64,000 nt of DNA from contig NZ_AP026972.1 in NCBI RefSeq assembly GCF_027924105.1, positions 682,001 through 746,000 of the forward strand. Direction: 5' to 3'. Both the position numbers and the translations under genes were made by a program. This DNA is from Polynucleobacter sp. KF022. GTDB taxonomy: Bacteria > Pseudomonadota > Gammaproteobacteria > Burkholderiales > Burkholderiaceae. Of this stretch, positions 51,001 to 59,514 are shown piece by piece; positions within the stretch are counted from its first letter, which is position 1, and each line of letters starts with the position of its first letter. Below the pieces are notes generated by a model. That model saw nothing but the letters and a program-made list of their open reading frames with translations. It did no database searches and was not told the origin of the DNA.

Positions 51001-52124
51001 ACTTTAGACCAGAGGCATTGCCACTCCATTCCTCGATGAACTTCCGCTTGATTGATGAGCATGGGCGACAGTTAGAAGTGGAGCGCAACTTAGCTCGTCT
51101 ACGTTCCGAGTATGGGCAAACTGCCCGAAATGCTTTCCAAGCAATTGCGCAGGAAACGGCCCAAGTTGAGTTAGGTGTAGAGCCACCAGTAGGTGAAAAA
51201 ACTAAACTCAATTCAAATGGCAGCACTAGCGCCCTTGATGCCACTCGAAAAGTAGAGCAGGGTGGTTACCGTACCTGGGAATTTGGTGAATTACCTGAAA
51301 CATTAGAAATACAAAAAGGTAATAAAACCCTTTTCGGTTATCCCGCCTTAGTTGATCGCGTCGACTATTGCGATCTTGAAGTATTTGATGATTTAGAAGA
51401 GGCGCGCAAGCAGCATAGCTTAGGATTGCGACGCTTATTTGCTCTAAGTAATAAAGATACGCTCAAGGCTTTGCAAAAACAGTTGCCTGGGATACGTGAG
51501 TTAGGTCTGCTTTTTATTAATGTGGGCTCAGTCGAGGGATTGATTGATCAGATTCTTAATCTAGCGTTAGACCGCGCATATATGACGGAGCCCTTGCCGG
51601 TGAATGCTGAGCAATTTACCGAGCGCTTACAAGCAGGAAAACCAAGATTGGCGCTCATCGCCCAAGAGATTTCTCGTCATGCATTAAATGCATTACAAGC
51701 CCACGCGGATTTGCAGAAAAAGATTGCCAGTACAAAAGCTGCATCACCGAGTGCTTATGCAGATATTCAGGCGCAGATACAGGGCTTGATATTTCCCAAG
51801 TTTGTTGCAGAGATACCGTATGCCCAGCTGGTGCATGTGCCGCGCTACTTAAAAGCTATTGCGATGCGGATTGATAAATTACGTTCTAACCCAAGTCGCG
51901 ATGCCCAGTGCCAAAAAGATTGGGAATCAGTTGCCCGTCCATGGCAAAAACTAATTCAGGGAAACAATGGTACTGCTGCCTATGCCATGGCCGAAGACCA
52001 GGCTTTAGTGGATTTCCGCTGGCAACTAGAGGAGTTGAGGGTGGCTTTATATGCACAAGAGCTAAAAACACCAACTCCAATGTCCTTAAAGCGCCTTGAA
52101 AAGGTTTTGGCTAGCTTGCGCTAA
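48030..52124 (+). CDS. hrpA: ATP-dependent RNA helicase HrpA
   Basis: DEAH-box helicase of 1364 residues, the long form found in proteobacteria. Motif I GETGSGKTTQLPKICLDLG, motif II DEAHERS, motif III SATIDAQRF and motif VI QRAGRCGRVSDG are followed by the HA2/OB region and the large DUF3418 C-terminal part. E. coli HrpA resolves stalled ribosomes and processes fimbrial mRNA. The start is a GTG at 48030. It is divergent from argA with a 17-bp gap. Confidence 0.95.
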   Translation: MQEPINQQKPKAIPKPVPASNTLRKLDIRFPEELPVSGQRQLIKDALQTHQVVIVCGETGSGKTTQLPKICLDLGRGTINGGKLIGHTQPRRIAATATAKRIAQELGSPIGQDVGYQVRFADKTSNTASIKLMTDGILLAETQRDPQLRAYDTLIIDEAHERSLNIDFLLGYLRQLLPKRPDLKLIITSATIDAQRFAEHFAINGQVAPVIEVSGRLFPVEQRYAPLEPDAKPDGKKESKTAKEIPDAVTEEIASLWREGAAGAGDVLVFLPGEREIRDCAEALRKDHVLQQRFHPEILSLFARQSVAEQERVFSAGNGRRIILTTNVAETSLTVPNIRYVIDSGLARVKRYSYRNKVEQLQIEPISQAAANQRAGRCGRVSDGICVRLYSEQDYQGRSKFTDPEILRSSLAAVLLRMSSLRLPKIQHFPFIDKPLGRAIADGVQLLDELGAIEFDESETADIKDAGKDINNSFKLTAIGKQLADLPLDPRIGRMLLAAKEQNALKEVTIIASALATQDPRDRPMDQAAAADQAHLQFADERSEFLSFVKLWNWYQDALQHKHSNRQLENLCKSKFLSPRRLREWRDVHGQLHTMLGEKGWKENGLAATYEQVHLSLLTGLLGYIAKKEEDEKSQDRNSKTGGYVGARGIRPFIWPGSTIGKKAGAWILAGELQETNRMYARTIAKIEPQWVERVAAHRLIKSLSDPFWDNRQGEVMAFERGTLYGLPIYHGRRVRYEPHNPNEARELFIRQALVQEEMFGRMDTPALQRETETDAKKKYPNLFGFFWHNRRLIKEIEALEHRSRRPDVLVDDELLFAFYESRIPKGVCSRESLKAWLVKKSGEDKSQGSELDTQLRLEKADLMRHEAAGITVDRYPKTMLVGGAQLSLTYHFEPGSPKDGVTLVVPLTQLNQVDGRRCEWLVPGMCEEKVLLLLKSLPQKLRRHCVPLPDYAKSFLERKLEEKQFGVGDFLDSLISDIRKERGLEIKRTDFRPEALPLHSSMNFRLIDEHGRQLEVERNLARLRSEYGQTARNAFQAIAQETAQVELGVEPPVGEKTKLNSNGSTSALDATRKVEQGGYRTWEFGELPETLEIQKGNKTLFGYPALVDRVDYCDLEVFDDLEEARKQHSLGLRRLFALSNKDTLKALQKQLPGIRELGLLFINVGSVEGLIDQILNLALDRAYMTEPLPVNAEQFTERLQAGKPRLALIAQEISRHALNALQAHADLQKKIASTKAASPSAYADIQAQIQGLIFPKFVAEIPYAQLVHVPRYLKAIAMRIDKLRSNPSRDAQCQKDWESVARPWQKLIQGNNGTAAYAMAEDQALVDFRWQLEELRVALYAQELKTPTPMSLKRLEKVLASLR

Positions 52125-52183
52125 GTCAAATCCATTGTGGTCTAGAGGTCATTTAGTGCCTCCTGATTGCTTACAATGGGGGT

Positions 52184-53218
52184 ATGTATACATTTATCAG
52201 AATTAGAGGTTTTCGCATAATTGCGACCTCAGCTTTATTCACACTTTTTTTAGCCAGTCAAAACGGATTTGCGCAGACAGGTAATGCTACGGCAGCAGTT
52301 GTAGCGAATCAGCCTAAGCTGGCAGTCATTCTCAATTCTGGCGAAGCTTCAGTCAGTTTGATTGATATGACTACGCGCCAGGTCATTAAAACTATTCCGG
52401 TTGGTAAAGAGCCTCACCATTTGATGTTGACACCGGATCAAAAGACTTTACTAATCGCAAATGCAGCAGGTAATGATGTGGCCTTAATGAACCCAACCAC
52501 TGGTGAGTTAACTGGCAGAATTCCCAACATCATTGATCCATACCAAATTGGGTACTCTCCAAATCACAAATGGTTTGTTGCAAATGGTAATCGCTTAGAT
52601 CGTGTTGATATTTATGCTGCCGATGGTGCTAATCTCAAATTAGCGAAGACTGTGAAGTTAGCAAAGACTCCAAGCCATATTGCATTTACAGCCGATAGCA
52701 AAATTGCATTCATTACCTTGCAGGACTCAAACGAGCTTGCTGCCATTGATCTTGAAACGCAAAATGTATTGTGGGTAATGCCAACAGGTAAGGTGCCTGC
52801 AGGCTTATGGATGACGCCAGGCGATCAGTATTTATTGGTAGGCATTACCGGCGAAGACAACGTTCAGGTAATTGATTGGAAAAATCGCAAGGAAGTAAAA
52901 CGCATTTCAACAGGGAAGGGCGCACATAACTTCCGCCCCCTGGGTGATAAGAAGCATGTCTTTGTGAGTAACCGTATTGCCTCCACAATCAGTCTGATTA
53001 ATATGCAAACCTTAGAAAAGGTAGGTGACATCACTGGGCTGCCAGCGGGTCCAGATGATATGGAAATTACTCCAGATGGAAAAACGCTCTGGGTTACTTT
53101 GCGTTTCTCAAAAAAGGTCGGGGTGATCGATATTCCAACGATGAAGTTAGTTACCGTGATCCCAGTAGGTAAGTCACCGCACGGCGTCTTCTTTACACCA
53201 AGGGCGGGATGGGAGTAA
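52184..53218 (+). CDS. Exported YVTN-type beta-propeller protein
   Basis: 344 residues with a signal peptide (hydrophobic ATSALFTLFLASQNGFA, cleavage likely around residue 30-31). The rest is a seven-bladed-type propeller built from YVTN repeats: VSLIDMTTRQVIKTIPVGKE, LLIANAAGNDVALMNPTTGE, and VGVIDIPTMKLVTVIPVGKS are clear examples. It is similar to cytochrome d1-type propellers but has no CxxCH haem site. It acts in the periplasm, role unknown. A deacetylase gene follows after 8 bp. Confidence 0.85.
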   Translation: MYTFIRIRGFRIIATSALFTLFLASQNGFAQTGNATAAVVANQPKLAVILNSGEASVSLIDMTTRQVIKTIPVGKEPHHLMLTPDQKTLLIANAAGNDVALMNPTTGELTGRIPNIIDPYQIGYSPNHKWFVANGNRLDRVDIYAADGANLKLAKTVKLAKTPSHIAFTADSKIAFITLQDSNELAAIDLETQNVLWVMPTGKVPAGLWMTPGDQYLLVGITGEDNVQVIDWKNRKEVKRISTGKGAHNFRPLGDKKHVFVSNRIASTISLINMQTLEKVGDITGLPAGPDDMEITPDGKTLWVTLRFSKKVGVIDIPTMKLVTVIPVGKSPHGVFFTPRAGWE

Positions 53219-53226
53219 CCATCACC

Positions 53227-54015
53227 ATGAAGCGCATTAGTCATCACGCATTCCTTCGCATCACAGCCGCGCTTTTGCTCGGCTGTTTTTCATTGGGCGT
53301 CTTTGCTCAGGCTGCACAGTGTAGTAAAAAGGTTTACCTGACTTTTGACACTGGCAATATGTCAGTCGCAGAAAAAGTAGCGGAGATTCTCAAGCGACAA
53401 AACGTGAAGGCTACTTTCTTTTTGGCTAATGAGAAAACTTTCCGCGGTGATTTTTCCTTAGACGACTCCTGGAAGGCTTATTGGCAAGAGCGCGTTAAAG
53501 AGGGGCACCATTTTGGTAGTCATACTTATGACCATACCTATTTTGTCAAAGATGGACCGAAAGGTGAGGTGTTTGAAAAACCACAATTTGGACCTAAAGC
53601 TGGTATGACCGTTCTCTATAACGAAGCAGCAATGTGTAAAGAAATCCGTAAGGTAGATCAGCGCTTTCAAGAACTGACTGAGCATCCGATTCAAAAGATT
53701 TGGCGTGCGCCCGGTGGCAAAACTTCGCCCACCTTAATTCGGATGGGGGATATGTGTGGATATGAGCATATTGGCTGGTCTCCTGCTGGTTTCTTGGGTG
53801 ACGAGCTTAATTCTGACAAATATCCCAATAGCGCACTCTTGGATAAAGCCAGTCGCAGCATAAAAGACGGCGATATTACTATGGCTCACTTAGGTATTTG
53901 GTCTAGAAAAGACCCCTGGGCGCCCGCTGTTCTCGAGCAACTCATTGTTAATCTAAAGGCTCGTGGTTTCTGCTTTGACTTGCTGCCCAAAAATTCCGTA
54001 AATCAGTCAAAATAA
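53227..54015 (+). CDS. Exported polysaccharide deacetylase (NodB domain)
   Basis: A 262-residue protein from the ATG at 53227. This start leaves a proper signal peptide (FLRITAALLLGCFSLGVFA) and removes the overlap that the frame start at 53209 would give. The NodB domain shows KKVYLTFDTGNMSVAEKVAE (catalytic Asp region; TFDTG in place of the usual TFDDG), FGSHTYDHTYF (metal-binding His pair) and WRAPGGKTSP. It may deacetylate peptidoglycan or a surface polysaccharide. Probably in one transcript with the upstream propeller gene and downstream membrane genes. Confidence 0.88.
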   Translation: MKRISHHAFLRITAALLLGCFSLGVFAQAAQCSKKVYLTFDTGNMSVAEKVAEILKRQNVKATFFLANEKTFRGDFSLDDSWKAYWQERVKEGHHFGSHTYDHTYFVKDGPKGEVFEKPQFGPKAGMTVLYNEAAMCKEIRKVDQRFQELTEHPIQKIWRAPGGKTSPTLIRMGDMCGYEHIGWSPAGFLGDELNSDKYPNSALLDKASRSIKDGDITMAHLGIWSRKDPWAPAVLEQLIVNLKARGFCFDLLPKNSVNQSK

Positions 54016-54018
54016 AGC

Positions 54019-54990
54019 ATGGATCTCAATACCATCGCCTCTACTATTTCAAGTGCGTACGCTAGCGTTCAGGAATTTCTTTTTTCAAATATTGCGGCTC
54101 CAGTTTTATATCAATTTGATTTAATGGCTTGGGCTGAAGATGTATTTGATGGGATCGATTGGTTTTTATTTGGCTGCATTCAGATCTTCTTGATTATTGT
54201 TGTGCTCAGAACATGGGAGCGCTTAGCCCCAGCTGAACAACAGGTGCGCTTTGCAAAGGCCAGCAAGGCAGATGTCTTTTACACCTTATTCCATCGCCTG
54301 GGAATTTTTCATGGCCTAGTGTTTATTGCTTTATCTGGATTCTTTTTTGAAATAGATTCCATCTTGCATGATTTTCGTTTCGGCCGATTAAATGTTGAGT
54401 CCTGGTGGCCGGGCGTAACTTCTATTCCTGCTGTTAGCTTTTTGATTTATTTGGTGTTATTAGATTTCATCGATTATCTCTACCATCGCGCATCACATAC
54501 TTTTAACTGGTGGTGGCAATTGCATGCTCTGCATCACAGCCAAACAGTAATGACTGCTTGGTCAGATAACCGTAATCACATTCTGGATGACATCATGCGT
54601 GCGGTAGTGATGTCCTTTTTTGCTCTACTGTTTGGCGTATCTCCAGGTCAATTCATTTTGTTAATTGTTTTGAGTCAATTTATTCAGAGTTGGCAGCACG
54701 CCAATATTAAATCTCATCTAGGTCCCGCTAAGTATCTATTGGTGTCTCCCATGTTTCATCGTATGCACCATGCAGTGGGATATGGTCATGAAGCCAAAGG
54801 TAAGCCTGGTGTATTAGGGGGCTGTAATTTTGGTGTTTTGTTTCCTTGGTGGGATATGTTGTTTAAAACGGCCATCTTCCCTAAAGAGGTCTATCCTACA
54901 GGGGTAAGAAACCTAACGGTTTCCCAAAATATTCTTACCCAACAATGGCAAGGCTTTATTCATGCCCTTAAAGAAATCATGCCAAAGTAG
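54019..54990 (+). CDS. Sterol desaturase / fatty acid hydroxylase superfamily membrane protein
   Basis: 323 residues, with several membrane helices and the histidine clusters of the non-haem di-iron hydroxylase family: HRASH, HALHHSQ, and HRMHHA further along, matching HxxxH/HxxHH/HxxHH. The substrate is unknown; members act on fatty acids, sterols or carotenoids. It starts 3 bp after the deacetylase stop codon. Confidence 0.9.
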   Translation: MDLNTIASTISSAYASVQEFLFSNIAAPVLYQFDLMAWAEDVFDGIDWFLFGCIQIFLIIVVLRTWERLAPAEQQVRFAKASKADVFYTLFHRLGIFHGLVFIALSGFFFEIDSILHDFRFGRLNVESWWPGVTSIPAVSFLIYLVLLDFIDYLYHRASHTFNWWWQLHALHHSQTVMTAWSDNRNHILDDIMRAVVMSFFALLFGVSPGQFILLIVLSQFIQSWQHANIKSHLGPAKYLLVSPMFHRMHHAVGYGHEAKGKPGVLGGCNFGVLFPWWDMLFKTAIFPKEVYPTGVRNLTVSQNILTQQWQGFIHALKEIMPK

Positions 54991-55019
54991 ACCTTAAGTC
55001 TCTCGGTAATAGGAGTTGT

Positions 55020-55889
55020 ATGGTCGGACTGCAGCAGGTATTTAAATCGTTTGGAATGGCTTTGGTTGGGACCATGCATCCGCGTATGTTGTGGCTTAGC
55101 TTAAGACCGTTTCTGATCGTCTCCGTTTTATGGGGTTGCCTAATTTGGCTCACATGGTCACCAGCGCTCGAAATGCTCAGCGTCTTCCTAACATCATCGG
55201 TTTTTACGAGTTGGATTCAAGAGGGCTTAATTTGGGCAGGCTTTGAAAACGCACGAGCATGGATAGCACCATTATTTTTTGTCATGCTCATCATTCCGTT
55301 AATCACAATCAGCTTATTGGTGTTTATTGCTTTTTCAACCGTACCGGCAATCGTCAAAATTGCTTCTCGTCAATCGCAATTTCATGGTCTCGAATGTAAA
55401 CAGGGTGACGGTTTTTTTGGCAGCTTGGTTTACACCTTATGGTCTGCTCTTATTTGCCTCGCTCTTGTGATGTTGACTTTGCCTGTTTGGTGGGTGCCTC
55501 CACTGGTAGCTGTTTTACCTCCTTTACTTTGGGGGTGGTTAACTATGCGACTAATGTCTTATGACGTGCTGGCTAAACATGCCAGCGCTGAAGAGCGCGA
55601 TTTGCTGATTCAAAAGTATCGCTGGCCATTGCTATGTATGGGTATTGCCTCAGGCGCGTTGGGCGCTGTGCCTACTTTCTTTTGGGCTACCTCTGCATTG
55701 GCTTTAGTGTTATTTCCGATAGTGAGCTTTATTGCGCTTTGGATTTATTCTCTGATCTTTGTCTTTGCTGCTTTGTGGTTTAGCTATTTCCTATTGGATG
55801 CGCTTAAGCAGCTAAGAGAAGAAGATCTCGATAAAGCACTTACAGTGGAATCGCGTATTGTTGATTTGGAGCTCCCTCACCATGGTTGA
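55020..55889 (+). CDS. EI24/CysZ-like membrane protein
   Basis: 289 residues with four to six hydrophobic helices. The first lines (VFKSFGMALVGTMHPRMLWL) and the segment KQGDGFFGSLVYTLWSALIC resemble the EI24 domain family, whose member CysZ imports sulfate. No cysteine synthesis genes are nearby, so the substrate is open. AATAGGAG precedes the ATG. Its end overlaps the next gene by 8 bp. Confidence 0.82.
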   Translation: MVGLQQVFKSFGMALVGTMHPRMLWLSLRPFLIVSVLWGCLIWLTWSPALEMLSVFLTSSVFTSWIQEGLIWAGFENARAWIAPLFFVMLIIPLITISLLVFIAFSTVPAIVKIASRQSQFHGLECKQGDGFFGSLVYTLWSALICLALVMLTLPVWWVPPLVAVLPPLLWGWLTMRLMSYDVLAKHASAEERDLLIQKYRWPLLCMGIASGALGAVPTFFWATSALALVLFPIVSFIALWIYSLIFVFAALWFSYFLLDALKQLREEDLDKALTVESRIVDLELPHHG

Positions 55890-56745
55890 TGTAATGAAGA
55901 AAGTTGAAGTAGATGTGACTAATGGAGCAACCGTGGCACTGCGCCGCTTTGGTTTAATTGTCATTGGCGATGAGATTCTCTCTGGGCGTCGCCAAGATAA
56001 GCATATGAGTAAGCTCATCGAGCTTCTCAATGAGCGTGGTCTGAGTCTTGCGTGGGCCAAATATGTTGCTGATGATCCAGAACAAATCACCGCCACACTC
56101 AAGGCTAGCTTTGCAAATGGAGATGTGGTGTTTAGTACAGGCGGTATCGGTGCGACCCCAGATGACCACACTCGTCAATGCGCAGCTTTGGCATTAGGTA
56201 CAAAAATTGAATTGCATCCAACTGCGCGAGAACTTATTGCCGGCAGAATTCAGTCGATGGCTGAGGGTGATCCGATTAAGTCAGACCTCAGCACCCCAGA
56301 AAATCAACATCGCTTCAAGATGGGAGAGTTCCCAATTGGCAGTGAAATTATTCCAAATCCCTATAACCAAATTCCGGGCTTCCGAATTCAGGAGCATCAC
56401 TTTGTTCCCGGCTTTCCCGTGATGGCTGCGCCGATGATGGCCTGGTGTTTGGATACGCACTATAAGGATCTCTTTCATCAAGAGAACTGGGCTGAGCAGA
56501 GCTTTATCGTTCCCAAGGGCATCGAATCGACTTTGACCCCATTAATGGAGCGCATAGAAGCGAATTTTCCTGGGGTTAAGGTCTTTAGCCTGCCATCGGT
56601 AGGCGATGCCACAAGGGGTGGCGTGTACGCCCAGCGCCATATAGAGCTGGGCATCAAAGGTAATGCCAACCTTTTGGAAAGTGCTTGGATTGCATTAAGA
56701 GCTGGCACCCAAGAGCTGGGCTACGAAATCCACGATATCAGCTAA
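55882..56745 (+). CDS. CinA-like molybdopterin-binding domain protein
   Basis: A 287-residue protein from the ATG at 55882, chosen because GGAG lies about 9 bp upstream and an earlier ATG (55858) adds residues without similarity. The MoCF-type domain shows GLIVIGDEILSGRRQDKHM and VVFSTGGIGATPDDHTRQC, both hallmarks of the CinA N-terminal domain. The C-terminal nicotinamide-nucleotide amidase domain of full CinA is absent. Function of such N-domain proteins (COG1058) is possibly nucleotide hydrolysis. Confidence 0.88.
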   Translation: MVDVMKKVEVDVTNGATVALRRFGLIVIGDEILSGRRQDKHMSKLIELLNERGLSLAWAKYVADDPEQITATLKASFANGDVVFSTGGIGATPDDHTRQCAALALGTKIELHPTARELIAGRIQSMAEGDPIKSDLSTPENQHRFKMGEFPIGSEIIPNPYNQIPGFRIQEHHFVPGFPVMAAPMMAWCLDTHYKDLFHQENWAEQSFIVPKGIESTLTPLMERIEANFPGVKVFSLPSVGDATRGGVYAQRHIELGIKGNANLLESAWIALRAGTQELGYEIHDIS

Positions 56746-56751
56746 CCTTAT

Positions 56752-56770
56752 TTGCACTAAAAAGGTGCAA
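56752..56770. promoter_or_regulatory. NtrC-type binding site 1 upstream of glnA
   Basis: TTGCACTAAAAAGGTGCAA is a dyad with arms TTGCAC/GTGCAA. It fits the known enterobacterial NtrC consensus TGCACC-N5-GGTGCA. It is centred about 135 bp before the expected sigma-54 start. Confidence 0.72.
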
Positions 56771-56804
56771 ATAGGTGTATTTGAGGCGATATGAGGGGTG
56801 TTTC

Positions 56805-56821
56805 AGCACTTAAACAGTGCA
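56805..56821. promoter_or_regulatory. NtrC-type binding site 2 upstream of glnA
   Basis: AGCACTTAAACAGTGCA has the perfect arms GCACT/AGTGC and sits 52 bp (about five helical turns) from site 1, on the same face of the DNA. It is centred about 83 bp before the expected start. Confidence 0.6.
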
Positions 56822-56870
56822 ATAATGAGCGTTCCCATTTGTTTGCTTCAGTAAATTACATACATCCATA

Positions 56871-56886
56871 AGGCATGTTTGGTGCC
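56871..56886 (+). promoter_or_regulatory. Sigma-54-like -24/-12 promoter of glnA
   Basis: AGGCATGTTTGGTGCC has GG at 56872-56873 and GC at 56884-56885 with the required 10 bp between. It differs from the core GGCAC-N5-TTGC at two positions. The expected start is near 56896, 55 bp before glnA. Confidence 0.62.
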
Positions 56887-56950
56887 TGGAATAAACAAGG
56901 GTGTATGCCTTAAGTTTTAATTCCGAATTTAGTTAATAGAGGAGATTTGC

Positions 56951-58366
56951 ATGACGAAGACCGTCGCTGATGTGATGAAGTTAGTTAAAGAGAAAGAATG
57001 TACTTTCGTTGATTTCCGCTTTGTAGACACAAAGGGTAAAGAACAGCACACGACAGTTCCTATCTCTGCTTTTGACGAAGATAAATTTGAGAGTGGTCAT
57101 GCATTTGACGGTTCCTCTATCGCTGGCTGGAAGGGTATTGAAGCATCTGATATGTTGCTCAAACCAGATCCAACAGCTGCTTATATCGATCCATTCTATG
57201 AAGAGCCAACTTTGGTGTTGACTTGTGACGTGATCGAGCCAGCTGATGGCAAAGGTTACGACCGTGACCCACGTTCTATTGCTAAGCGCGCTGAAGCGTA
57301 TTTGAAGAGCACTGGCTTGGGCGACACAGCTTACTTTGGTCCAGAGCCAGAGTTCTTTATTTTTGACGGCGTGCGTTGGGGTGCCGACATGCAGGGTTGC
57401 TTCGTGAAGATTGATTCAGAAGAAGCTCCATGGTCTTCATCAAAAGAAATCGAAGGCGGCAACACTGGCCACCGTCCAGGTAAAAAAGGCGGCTACTTCC
57501 CAGTTGCTCCAGTAGATACATTCCAAGACATGCGTTCTGAAATGTGTTTGATTCTTGAATCATTGGGCATTCCAGTTGAAGTTCATCACCATGAAGTTGC
57601 TGGTCAAGGCCAAAACGAATTGGGTACAAAGTTCAGCACATTGGTGCAACGCGCTGACTGGACTATCTGGCAGAAGTACGTTGTTCAAAACGTAGCTCAT
57701 GCTTACGGTAAGACAGCAACCTTTATGCCTAAGCCAGTAGTTGGCGATAACGGTTCTGGTATGCACGTTCACCAATCCATTTGGAAGAACGGCGAGAACT
57801 TGTTTGCTGGCAACGGCTACGCAGGCTTGTCAGAATTCGCATTGTTCTACATTGGCGGCATCATCAAGCACGCTAAAGCATTGAATGCGATTACTAACCC
57901 AGGTACAAACTCTTACAAGCGTTTGGTACCAGGCTTTGAAGCCCCGGTGAAGTTGGCTTATTCAGCACGTAACCGTTCTGCTTCAATCCGTATTCCACAC
58001 GTTCCAAATCCTAAGGGTCGTCGTATCGAGACTCGCTTCCCAGATCCATTGGCTAACCCATACCTCTGCTTCTCTGCATTGATGATGGCTGGTTTGGATG
58101 GTGTTCAAAACAAGATTCATCCAGGCGAAGCTGCTGACAAGAACCTGTATGACTTGCCACCAGAAGAAGACGCAAAGATCCCAACCGTTTGCGCAAGCTT
58201 GGAAGAGGCATTGGATGCATTGAAGAAAGATCACGAGTTCTTGACTCGCGGTGGTGTATTCACTGAGTCCATGATTGATGCATATATCAATTTGAAGATG
58301 GAAGATGTCACGCGTTTCCGTATGACTACCCATCCTATCGAATTTGATATGTACTACTCCCTGTAA
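56951..58366 (+). CDS. glnA: Glutamine synthetase, type I
   Basis: Makes glutamine from glutamate and ammonia with ATP. The signature FDGSSIAGWKGIEASDM, the ATP-binding KPVVGDNGSGMHVHQS and the adenylylation site NLYDLPPEE with Tyr400 are present, so it is of the GSI-beta class regulated by GlnE. Length 471 is typical. GGAGA precedes the ATG. NtrC-type dyads and a -24/-12 element lie upstream, and ntrB-ntrC follow after 14 bp, which matches the classic glnA-ntrBC operon. Confidence 0.98.
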   Translation: MTKTVADVMKLVKEKECTFVDFRFVDTKGKEQHTTVPISAFDEDKFESGHAFDGSSIAGWKGIEASDMLLKPDPTAAYIDPFYEEPTLVLTCDVIEPADGKGYDRDPRSIAKRAEAYLKSTGLGDTAYFGPEPEFFIFDGVRWGADMQGCFVKIDSEEAPWSSSKEIEGGNTGHRPGKKGGYFPVAPVDTFQDMRSEMCLILESLGIPVEVHHHEVAGQGQNELGTKFSTLVQRADWTIWQKYVVQNVAHAYGKTATFMPKPVVGDNGSGMHVHQSIWKNGENLFAGNGYAGLSEFALFYIGGIIKHAKALNAITNPGTNSYKRLVPGFEAPVKLAYSARNRSASIRIPHVPNPKGRRIETRFPDPLANPYLCFSALMMAGLDGVQNKIHPGEAADKNLYDLPPEEDAKIPTVCASLEEALDALKKDHEFLTRGGVFTESMIDAYINLKMEDVTRFRMTTHPIEFDMYYSL

Positions 58367-58380
58367 GCGAAGGAGAGAAC

Positions 58381-59514
58381 TTGAGCGCAGGTTTGTTGCG
58401 CAATTCGTTCAAGGGAGCAGCTTCGGCTGCTCCTTTTTTTCCGACATTGCTCGATCAGATGCCCAATGCCATCGTGGTATTTGAGGCTGAGACCCAACAA
58501 TTGGTGTACGTGAACCCAGCTGCCGAGTCAGCTTTGGACCTTTCGCGTAAATCACTCGAGGGTCAATCTGTGCACAATTTATTTGGAGATAACGAAGCAT
58601 TAAGGGTCATGATTGGCGAAGTGAAGCAAGGACATGTTTTGGCGCAGCGCCAAGAAATGATCCTGCATTCATTGCCTGGCAGTATTCATCATGAGTCAAT
58701 ACCGGCACACGTAGTTGTAGCGGTCCTCGAGGATCCTACCCTCATCATGATGGAGTGGTTTCCGATTGATCAGCAGTTGCGTAGTGAGCGCGATGAACGC
58801 GTGACGCAGCAAGTTGAGGCAAACAAACAGTTAATGCGTAACTTGGCGCATGAAATTAAAAACCCATTGGGTGGCATTCGTGGAGCGGCTCAGTTGCTGG
58901 AGTTCGAATTACCAGACAAAAGTTTGCGAGAGTACACCCAAGTCATCATTAAAGAATCTGATCGTTTGCAGACCTTAGTTGATCGACTCTTAGCACCTCA
59001 TCGTAAGGCGCATGTGATGGAGTCCTTCAATGTGCACGAAGCATTAGAGCGCGTTCGCAGCTTGGTTTTGGCTGAGTTTCCAAAGGGGCTCAAAATTATT
59101 CGTAATTACGATACGAGTCTGCCAGATGTATTGGGAGACCGTGAGCAGTTGATTCAGGCAACTCTTAATATTGTTCATAACGCTGCACAAGCACTTTCTG
59201 AAGAGATTCAAAATGGTGTTGCGCAAATTGAGCTTAAGACCCGTGTGGCACGTTCTGTCACAATCGCTAAGCATCGCTACAAGTTAGCCATGGACTTACA
59301 TGTCATTGATAACGGCCCGGGCATCCCGGAAGAAATTATTGAGCGCATCTTCTTCCCCTTAGTTTCAGGCAGGGAAGGTGGTAGCGGCCTTGGTCTTACC
59401 TTGGCACAAACCTTTGTTCAGCAGCATCAGGGCTTTATTGCTTGTAATAGCCGTCCTGGGCGCACTGATTTTCATATTCAAATTCCATACCGTAGGCAGG
59501 AGAAAGCATCATGA
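58381..59514 (+). CDS. ntrB: Nitrogen regulation sensor kinase NtrB
   Basis: Cytosolic histidine kinase/phosphatase that sets NtrC phosphorylation according to PII. It has a PAS-like N-terminal domain (LDQMPNAIVVFEAETQQLVYV), the H-box NLAHEIKNPLGGIRGAAQLL with His157, N-box NIVHNAAQAL, G1 DNGPGIPEE and G2 GSGLGLTLAQ. All catalytic motifs look intact. The start is TTG at 58381 behind GAAGGAGAG. It overlaps ntrC by 4 bp (ATGA). Confidence 0.95.
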   Translation: MSAGLLRNSFKGAASAAPFFPTLLDQMPNAIVVFEAETQQLVYVNPAAESALDLSRKSLEGQSVHNLFGDNEALRVMIGEVKQGHVLAQRQEMILHSLPGSIHHESIPAHVVVAVLEDPTLIMMEWFPIDQQLRSERDERVTQQVEANKQLMRNLAHEIKNPLGGIRGAAQLLEFELPDKSLREYTQVIIKESDRLQTLVDRLLAPHRKAHVMESFNVHEALERVRSLVLAEFPKGLKIIRNYDTSLPDVLGDREQLIQATLNIVHNAAQALSEEIQNGVAQIELKTRVARSVTIAKHRYKLAMDLHVIDNGPGIPEEIIERIFFPLVSGREGGSGLGLTLAQTFVQQHQGFIACNSRPGRTDFHIQIPYRRQEKAS

